This document shows positions 58,521 through 64,000 of a DNA stretch of 64,000 nt, in pieces. Under the pieces are notes generated by a model that was given only the letters and a program-made list of their open reading frames with translations, was not told where the DNA came from and ran no database searches. Origin of the DNA: Lachnospiraceae bacterium (GTDB taxonomy: Bacteria > Bacillota > Clostridia > Lachnospirales > Lachnospiraceae); the NCBI GenBank assembly GCA_014804795.1, contig JAAUZC010000023.1, positions 208,455-272,454 on the forward strand. Direction: 5' to 3'. A program made the position numbers and the translations under genes. Positions within the stretch are counted from its first letter, which is position 1. Each line of letters starts with the position of its first letter.

Positions 58521-59417
58521 TTGCATAAATATCTGCGCGCCATCGGCTTCAGCAAAATTAAAACGCCGAAGCAGATGCATGACCTTGTGATGGAAGTCAT
58601 TCAAAATGCCGATAGAAGAAATTACACATCGAATTCTGAGACGACAATGTTAGCGGAATTTTGCAAAGATTTTGCGAGCCGTGTCGGAATGACTGTCTGC
58701 GGTGAATTCGATGAAAAAGATGAGTTTAGTTATGAGTACAGCTTCCCGTATTTTCGGGGCGATGGGATATCCACGGAAGAGGATATCTCTGTGGAACGAC
58801 ATGCGGAAAAGGAATCTTATGCGGGTGTCTGCAACGATATGCGGATAGGTGTTTCCCTGATCTTTTATCTGCAGAATATGATGGATTATGCCAAAATAAA
58901 ATACGGGAACCGTCTTCCGATACGCGGTACCAGTCTGACACTCAGTGCTCTTTCTACGAGCGGAAAAGTAGTTTTGCCTATCGTTAAGAACGAAGCGGAT
59001 ATAGCAAAAATTGAAAAAGAAACGACAAACCGCAATAAACTGATCGCACAGGCAAGGCAGGGTGATGAAGAAGCGATCGAGACACTGACACTCGAAGATA
59101 TGGACACATATAACGCTATCTCCAAAAAGATCAGAACAGAAGATGTTTTAAGCCTGGTAGATACTTACTTTATGCCCTACGGAGTGGAATGCGACCAGTA
59201 TTCTGTGCTGGGAGAGATTTTGGAGTGCAGCAGTGAAAAAAATAAAATGACAGGAGAAGAGCTTTGTATTATGGCTCTCTCCTGCAATGATCTTATATTT
59301 GACGTGTGTATCAATAAAAAAGACTTATATGGTGAGCCCATGGCAGGGAGACGTTTTAAAGGAACGATCTGGATGCAAGGCATCATTAATTTTCCGGAAG
59401 TCTCCGGGGTTTCCTGA
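58521..59417 (+). CDS. DUF3881 family protein
   Basis: 298 residues, no membrane segment or known motif, typical of the DUF3881 family seen mainly in Lachnospiraceae. It opens HKYLRAIGFSK, has a helical N-terminal third, a central beta region (GDGISTEEDISVERH) and a C-terminal strand-rich part. The TTG at 58521 has GGAGGTGA five bases upstream and fits the family start; the ATG at 58506 has a weaker site. Its 3' end overlaps the convergent exonuclease gene by 32 bases. Confidence 0.75.
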   Translation: MHKYLRAIGFSKIKTPKQMHDLVMEVIQNADRRNYTSNSETTMLAEFCKDFASRVGMTVCGEFDEKDEFSYEYSFPYFRGDGISTEEDISVERHAEKESYAGVCNDMRIGVSLIFYLQNMMDYAKIKYGNRLPIRGTSLTLSALSTSGKVVLPIVKNEADIAKIEKETTNRNKLIAQARQGDEEAIETLTLEDMDTYNAISKKIRTEDVLSLVDTYFMPYGVECDQYSVLGEILECSSEKNKMTGEELCIMALSCNDLIFDVCINKKDLYGEPMAGRRFKGTIWMQGIINFPEVSGVS

Positions 59418-60363
59418 TTTTCCGCTTGTGGCGTTTGTGTGCTTCCTTTGCGCGCTGCAGGCGGTTTTTAATGGATTCCATTTCTTCCGGAGAGATAAAT
59501 TTCTCTGTTTTTACGACATAGACAGTATTATCCTCTGTCCGGCGGATACGGATCTTGCCTTTCATATAACCGTGCTTATCACAGAGAGATACCGCGAAAT
59601 AATGCTTTCCGTTGGGAGAAAACCATTTGATCTTCCGACGGATATTTTTGTGGCAGATATAGCACCGGCAGCTTGTGACTTCTTTATCGTTTAAGGCGTC
59701 AGCTTTTGCAGGAAATTCTCTGGAAATATATTTTGCATAGTTGTCAAAAACAATCTTTATTTCTTCTTTTCTTGTCTGGGGCTTAATAAATGTATCAAAA
59801 GAGTAGCACTGCAGAGCGCTCTTATCTGTAATTGTTGACAGTACTTTGGCAGTATAATAGGCGTCACTGAAAGCTCTGTGGAAAGGGATATCTTTTTCAA
59901 TCTGTAAAAAATCAACCGCATATTCCAAAGAACGTCTTGTTTTCTTGTCCTCATAGGCAATACTGAACAGTTTCTGCACATCATAAAACTTTAAAGGCCT
60001 GTCAGAAAGAGGATCCAGATCATAATACTTCATATTTTTTTGAAGCTCCTCCAGATCTAAAGGCCCCCATGTGCAGAACAGGAAGTCTTCTCCGCACCAT
60101 TCTATAAAATCCTTAAAAACTTTAGGGAATGGTTTGCCGTGTTCAAGCTGCGCCATCTGCAAATGGATAAGTTTTCGGGTAATATAGTTTAACTCATGAT
60201 ACAGCTGCGGTTTCACAAGTCGGTTAAATTCACCGATCATTTTTTTATCTTCATTCAATTTTATGGCACCAATTTCCACAATCTCAAAAGGAACGCCATA
60301 TACTTCCGGTTCCCGCTTGGGATTTCCCTGATTCCATTCCAGATCAAGTACGATATAATTCAT
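59386..60363 (-). CDS. 3'-5' exonuclease of the DnaQ/RNase T fold with zinc-ribbon tail
   Basis: 325 residues. The DEDD motifs are visible: DLEWNQG at residue 6 with the first Asp and Glu, TWGPLDLEEL near residue 100 and FHRAFSDAYYTAKVL near residue 164 with histidine and aspartate (DEDDh type). The C-terminal 100 residues have CRCYICHKN and CDKHG, a zinc-ribbon-like cysteine/histidine cluster, then a very basic tail. It probably trims RNA or DNA ends. The ATG at 60363 has AGAGAGG upstream. Minus strand, convergent with DUF3881. Confidence 0.88.
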   Translation of the reverse strand: MNYIVLDLEWNQGNPKREPEVYGVPFEIVEIGAIKLNEDKKMIGEFNRLVKPQLYHELNYITRKLIHLQMAQLEHGKPFPKVFKDFIEWCGEDFLFCTWGPLDLEELQKNMKYYDLDPLSDRPLKFYDVQKLFSIAYEDKKTRRSLEYAVDFLQIEKDIPFHRAFSDAYYTAKVLSTITDKSALQCYSFDTFIKPQTRKEEIKIVFDNYAKYISREFPAKADALNDKEVTSCRCYICHKNIRRKIKWFSPNGKHYFAVSLCDKHGYMKGKIRIRRTEDNTVYVVKTEKFISPEEMESIKNRLQRAKEAHKRHKRKIRKPRRLPEN

Positions 60364-60413
60364 AGTATTCCTCTCTGACAAATAGACTTAGAAATAATTG
60401 AAATGGACGTATT

Positions 60414-61391
60414 TTAAAAACCTGCCTTTTCTAAAATAGCATCCGTCATCATAGCGTATTTATGCCATAAATAAAAATATTCTGTCTGACCGGTTTTTAA
60501 TTCATTCAAAGAATGTAACTGGTCTTTTTTCTGAAATCTTTTTATAAAGACAGGGTATGCACCATTCCACGGTTTAAAAGCTGTTCCTGCAAAATGAAGA
60601 ATTGCCGGGGAATAATGAGGCTTTTCGTCCATTCTGTCATAATACCAAAGACAGAAATTGTATGGCATATACCATACATCCTGCATTTCCGGAAAACCAT
60701 AATATCGGATATCACCTACAAAAGAGACTGATAAAAGCCCTTGGTCGCCCCAATAAATATTATGCTTATCATTTCCATAAAGTTCTCTGAGTTTCAATGA
60801 TAAATATTGATAATCTGCCAAAGTTCTTTCATCCTTTCTCATTTTATCCAAATTCATCATATACGAACCAGAATTGAAAATTCCGCTTAAAATTTGCGGA
60901 AGTCCAATTTTCCAATCACCTAAATCATCTTCATTAAAAGGCTCCGCATTTCCTCCCTCCAACTTATATCTTGTACCAGTTGCCACAATACTTTTTCCCT
61001 GAAAATCATAATGATAATATGGTTCAATATCCCCCACTATCAAAGTGTCGCCTGCGTCAAGATATAAAACTCTGTCAACTGTGTCGGGCAAAAGCAAATG
61101 AGCGCATAAAGAGTAATATGCTTCGCCTGCCCAGCCGCTTCCGTATTTAGATAATTCGGAGTATATTTCCGCATGGGGTACTAAAATCTCATGAAAATGT
61201 ATCTTTCCATTTTCCAGTTCCTTACAAAGAGCTTTTAGCATCTCAATGTTTTTTTGACTGACCCGGCTATGGAAAAAAAAGAAATTAACACTTGCATCCT
61301 TCAAATTTTGTGCCATTGCCGTAAGACCTACTGCCACATAAGGCACTAAGTTATCATCACAAGATGTCATGATATTATATTGTTTTTTCAT
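60414..61391 (-). CDS. Glycosyltransferase family 8
   Basis: 325 residues, GT8 type: NIMTSCDDNLVPYVAVGLTAM at the N-terminus, the metal-binding DxD as LYLDAGD near residue 112, the donor-site AGWAGEAYYSLCAHLLLP and a C-terminal HFAGTAFKPWNGAYP. Enzymes of this family add galactose or glucose to cell-surface glycans. AAAGGAAAT precedes the ATG. It is a single gene, in the same orientation as the exonuclease. Confidence 0.9.
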   Translation of the reverse strand: MKKQYNIMTSCDDNLVPYVAVGLTAMAQNLKDASVNFFFFHSRVSQKNIEMLKALCKELENGKIHFHEILVPHAEIYSELSKYGSGWAGEAYYSLCAHLLLPDTVDRVLYLDAGDTLIVGDIEPYYHYDFQGKSIVATGTRYKLEGGNAEPFNEDDLGDWKIGLPQILSGIFNSGSYMMNLDKMRKDERTLADYQYLSLKLRELYGNDKHNIYWGDQGLLSVSFVGDIRYYGFPEMQDVWYMPYNFCLWYYDRMDEKPHYSPAILHFAGTAFKPWNGAYPVFIKRFQKKDQLHSLNELKTGQTEYFYLWHKYAMMTDAILEKAGF

Positions 61392-61542
61392 GGGTATTTC
61401 CTTGCCTTTCTTTAACGATAGACATTAGGCTTATGTATAATAACCTATATCTGATCTCAAATCCCTTATAGCTAATTTTACATCATATTCAGATAAAAAC
61501 AAATACCGAAAATACTGAAATTTTACCTGCTTTCACCATTAG

Positions 61543-61734
61543 ATTTACTGTCAAGCTGAACGCATAGAAAAGACTGCAACAAGGAATATGTTCTATGACG
61601 AGCAGGGGAAACACGTCCGCACTAAAAAAGAGGTACTTGACGAAAACGGTCTGTATTTTGCCACTAAAAAGATAGGGAAAAATAATCCGAAAGCGGGACA
61701 GACTGCACAAAGAAAAGACAGAGGGGTGAGATAA
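61543..61734 (+). pseudogene. Remnant coding fragment
   Basis: An open frame of 63 codons closed by TAA, preceded directly by an in-frame TAG and without a start or ribosome-binding site. The peptide (ATRNMFYDEQGKHV, KKEVLDENG and a basic tail) looks like a real C-terminal protein tail rather than chance. It may come from a mobilisation or replication gene of a mobile element, which I cannot confirm. The rest of the 502-base gap (61392-61893) shows nothing else. Confidence 0.4.
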
Positions 61735-61893
61735 TCGCCCCTAATTTACGCCATTATACAAAAGGATTGTCAGAATGTTCATCCAGTATAAATTGATTTT
61801 TCTGTTATAATCCTTAATTATATTTTTGTTCACTTAAAATTCTTCCATTAAATTTAGAATCGTGTTTCTTAACAGGCAGAGCGGTTTTAGAAT

Positions 61894-63198
61894 CTAATTA
61901 AGCTTTAATTCATCAAAAACAGAGATAAGCCACCCTGTCATGCGCTTATTTGTCTCAAAAAGTTCCGTAAATTTATCCTGTTTTGAAAACCATGCTGTAC
62001 TAACCAGCTGATTTGCCATGACCACATAAGGAAGTGCAATACATTCATCATTGGTAAGTTTTACTACACTGTCATATCCCCAAAGAATATTTCGGTAGAT
62101 TTCCAGCCACTTTGACAACTTGGCTTGATCTTTTTCATCAAAGCTCTCACTCAAAATTGCCATAGCCGCATAGCAAGGATCATAAATACGCAGATTTTTC
62201 TCCGACAGTTCAAAGTCGATAAAACCCCATTCGTCCTGCGAAACAATAATGTTTGACGGGTTCGGATCCCGGTGGATAATTTGTTTGGGCAGCTTGTCAT
62301 ACAGTTTTCCAAATTCATCCAAAAACCTTTGGCAAAATGACTCCGAAAGCGATAAAATATCTTTTGATTTCGGCAGTGCCCAATTCTTTACGGATTCATA
62401 CAGATTTACCTCATTCACCGGTATTTTAGCCTGACACAGAATGAGATGCAGCTGCCCGATGATTTCACCAACAAATCTTGCCTTTGCGACATAATCTCCT
62501 TCATAAAAATCATGGGCAATCATTTGTGTGCCAGAGGTTCGCCGGGTTAAATAGAAAAACATGTCGCCGTCCTGTACGTATGCTCGCCCATCCGTTGTTT
62601 TGATTGGGGAAGATATACATAAACCAGTGCCTTTTATTGTATTGCAAAGCGCAATTGCTTTTTTGACTTCATCGGAATTTTTAGAGAACTTCAGAACAAA
62701 ATCTTTACCGACATAAAAGGCTCTATTACTTTTTTCTCCATTGCTCTCGTGGTATACATCAGAGATTGATTCATTTTCTAATTTCCATTGCTTGAGAATA
62801 TCTAAAACTTTCTTATGAGATACCATATAGTCCTCCTTAAACAAGTTCAGTTTGTAAGGTCGTTTAGCTCGCCCTTTTTTTATAAAGGTGGAGGGAGTGC
62901 AGTCAAATTCGCGCCGAAAAGCTTTGTAAAATCCAGCATAGGTATCAAAACCATATTCCAGTATCACATCAATCCTTTTGCGGCCGCAACGGATTTCATA
63001 AATCGCATGAATAAGTCTTCGCCGAAGAACATATTGCATCACCGACATTCCGACGGCTGATTGAAACAGCCTGTAATAATGGAACAGAGAATAACCTGCC
63101 TGCTCAGAAAGCTCCGTAGCAGTGATAGGAGTCTTCAAATTGTCCTCTATATAATCAAGGCTGTCCTGTATGCTTTTTCGGTAATCCATTAACTTCAC
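61894..63198 (-). CDS. AraC-type regulator fused to a phosphotransferase domain
   Basis: 434 residues. The N-terminal 105 residues are a complete AraC DNA-binding domain with two helix-turn-helices (ITATELSEQAGYSLFHYYRLF and IDVILEYGFDTYAGFYKAFRREF). From about residue 125 follows an aminoglycoside-phosphotransferase/choline-kinase-like fold, with the catalytic loop IIHRDPNPSNI near residue 300 and the metal aspartate in GFIDFELSEKN. AraC regulators usually carry a sugar or multidrug sensor; a kinase-like domain is unusual and may sense or modify a ligand. ATG with AAGGGTGAAG upstream. Confidence 0.9.
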   Translation of the reverse strand: MKLMDYRKSIQDSLDYIEDNLKTPITATELSEQAGYSLFHYYRLFQSAVGMSVMQYVLRRRLIHAIYEIRCGRKRIDVILEYGFDTYAGFYKAFRREFDCTPSTFIKKGRAKRPYKLNLFKEDYMVSHKKVLDILKQWKLENESISDVYHESNGEKSNRAFYVGKDFVLKFSKNSDEVKKAIALCNTIKGTGLCISSPIKTTDGRAYVQDGDMFFYLTRRTSGTQMIAHDFYEGDYVAKARFVGEIIGQLHLILCQAKIPVNEVNLYESVKNWALPKSKDILSLSESFCQRFLDEFGKLYDKLPKQIIHRDPNPSNIIVSQDEWGFIDFELSEKNLRIYDPCYAAMAILSESFDEKDQAKLSKWLEIYRNILWGYDSVVKLTNDECIALPYVVMANQLVSTAWFSKQDKFTELFETNKRMTGWLISVFDELKLN

Positions 63199-63719
63199 CC
63201 TTTTTTATTGTTTTTAGCCACGTATATAGAATAGCACATAAATCGAAAAATACCTTTCCTGTATTGCTGAATTTTAAATTTTTGTCTCGATCTCTGCACC
63301 ATTTCACATGGTGAATACCGGCCTGTCATCGGAATACACAGTCGCAAAACAAGCGGTATGACATTATGTTTTGATTGATTCTGATTCGCGCCGCCGTTGA
63401 CGGCCCTGTCTGGTTTTGCTGGTGGGTAATCAATAGCAAGAGCATTTAGGGCACATTCCGAGCAGGGAGTAGTCCTTAGTCCTTTCTCTAAAAAATTGAG
63501 AAAGCATTTCAACCAGTTCTTCCTGCCTGATTTATTTTGTGTTATAATTCTTGACAAGGAAAACTTGTAGTTCAGTAACAAAAACAATCCGTTGGATTGT
63601 TTGAGAAAAGGATATAACACGAGGGAAAATCTAAGGGCAAGCTCATTTGCTATAAATTTAGCATTTTCAAGGGCTTGTGAACTTTTTGGAGATAAGATAT
63701 GACAGTTAATATTAAAATG
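63199..63719. other. Gap of about 520 bases without a gene
   Basis: I see no supported gene. A minus-strand open frame crosses 63195-63620 but lacks a ribosome-binding site and domain sense. The base composition is mixed; it may be decayed mobile DNA. Confidence 0.4.
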
Positions 63720-63875
63720 TACCCTATAGATTGGACAGTTTAAGTTTTCAAAACCCTTATCATCAGACAGTGGGTTTTATTGAAACCCCTTAAATCTAGA
63801 CAATGAATTTACAGGGAACCCTTAACTTCGGACATGATGCTGCGGAGACCCTTTGTTTTGGTCAAGATCACTTTT
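63720..63875 (+). repeat. Five ~32-bp imperfect direct repeats
   Basis: The core (A)ACCCTT...GGACA/AGACA recurs at about 63720, 63752, 63784, 63817 and 63847, at 30-33 base steps, with diverging ends. It directly precedes the partial gene at 63925, as expected of transposase-binding sites at an element end. Confidence 0.55.
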
Positions 63876-63924
63876 TGACTTCAATTCAGATTGATATTAC
63901 AATAAAAATGAATTGGAGGACATT

Positions 63925-64000
63925 ATGGCAAACAAAAAATTTACAGAACAGGAGATGCTTACCCTGAGAAACAGTAAATACGTGCTTGACGTATCGCCGA
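63925..64000 (+). CDS. N-terminal part of a small transposon-type HTH protein
   Basis: The frame begins ATG with GGAGG nine bases upstream and runs off the window after 25 codons (MANKKFTEQEM then SKYVLDVSP). The opening resembles small helix-turn-helix proteins that I associate with IS3-type orfA genes in gut Clostridia; with so few residues this is tentative. Confidence 0.45.
   Translation, partial: MANKKFTEQEMLTLRNSKYVLDVSP

Noticed and set aside
63195..63620. 141-codon minus-strand frame
   Set aside because: No ribosome-binding site or recognisable domain, abuts the AraC gene; left as a gap.
63720..63875. CRISPR array
   Set aside because: Spacing is CRISPR-like, but the repeats diverge strongly, there are no unique spacers between identical repeats and no cas genes.

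Overview
This window spans a bacterial chromosomal replication origin and about 53 kb of the replichore to its right. The gene order gyrA-gyrB-recF-yaaA-dnaN-dnaA / oriC / rpmH-rnpA-yidD-yidC-khpB-mnmE-mnmG-rsmG, with parA-parB, DUF4446 and serS further on, is that of a low-to-mid GC Firmicute. DUF3881, the glycan-type accessory genes and the Shine-Dalgarno style point to a gut Clostridia, most likely Lachnospiraceae. No genus is claimed.

Layout. Positions 1-963 hold the tail of an ABC permease and a GNAT acetyltransferase. Positions 963-10558 (minus strand) hold fructokinase, gyrA, gyrB, recF, yaaA, dnaN and dnaA. oriC lies at about 10.70-11.08 kb, with at least four perfect DnaA boxes and several near-perfect ones; one more perfect box sits inside the dnaN ribosome-binding region. 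Positions 11158-18460 (plus strand) run from rpmH to rsmG. At 18.5-21.7 kb come a DegS-sensor-like orphan protein, a parS cluster centred on a 38-bp palindrome, and a three-gene operon of unknown envelope proteins. At 21.8-32.4 kb (minus strand, head-on to the fork) lies a six-gene MoxR ATPase / DUF5682 / VWA / double-SWIM / small protein / DUF4132 operon resembling the E. coli yehI-yehQ group. At 32.8-42.8 kb are deoD, a DUF4143 ATPase, a GHKL/LytTR two-component system divergent from a BceAB-like transporter, an SPFH-Arc pair and a CPBP protease. At 43.1-49.2 kb is a full F1Fo ATP synthase operon whose alpha subunit carries a delta C-terminal-like domain at its N-terminus, while no separate atpH is present. 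At 49.3-52.2 kb a DeoR regulator precedes two Gfo/Idh/MocA oxidoreductases. At 52.3-54.6 kb is an AmmeMemoRadiSam pair. Positions 54.8-58.5 kb carry parA, parB, DUF4446 and serS. The end holds DUF3881, an exonuclease, a GT8 transferase, an AraC-phosphotransferase fusion and, at the right edge, a small ORF preceded by five ~32-bp repeats that looks like the left end of an insertion element.

How it fits together. Replication and repair genes diverge from oriC in leading-strand orientation. ParA and ParB are encoded about 35 kb from the parS sites seen here, which suggests that a block of accessory and metabolic genes (19-54.8 kb) sits between rsmG and parAB, which are neighbours in many Firmicutes. 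The ATP synthase genes are visibly GC-richer than the origin genes (34 of 60 bases at 45001-45060 against 20 of 60 at 8101-8160).

The strongest candidates for something undescribed are the delta/alpha ATP synthase fusion, a dispersed two-hairpin repeat that forms the end of atpG and recurs upstream of parA, the SPFH-Arc operon with a tandem palindromic operator on its promoter, and the MoxR-VWA-SWIM-DUF4132 system.
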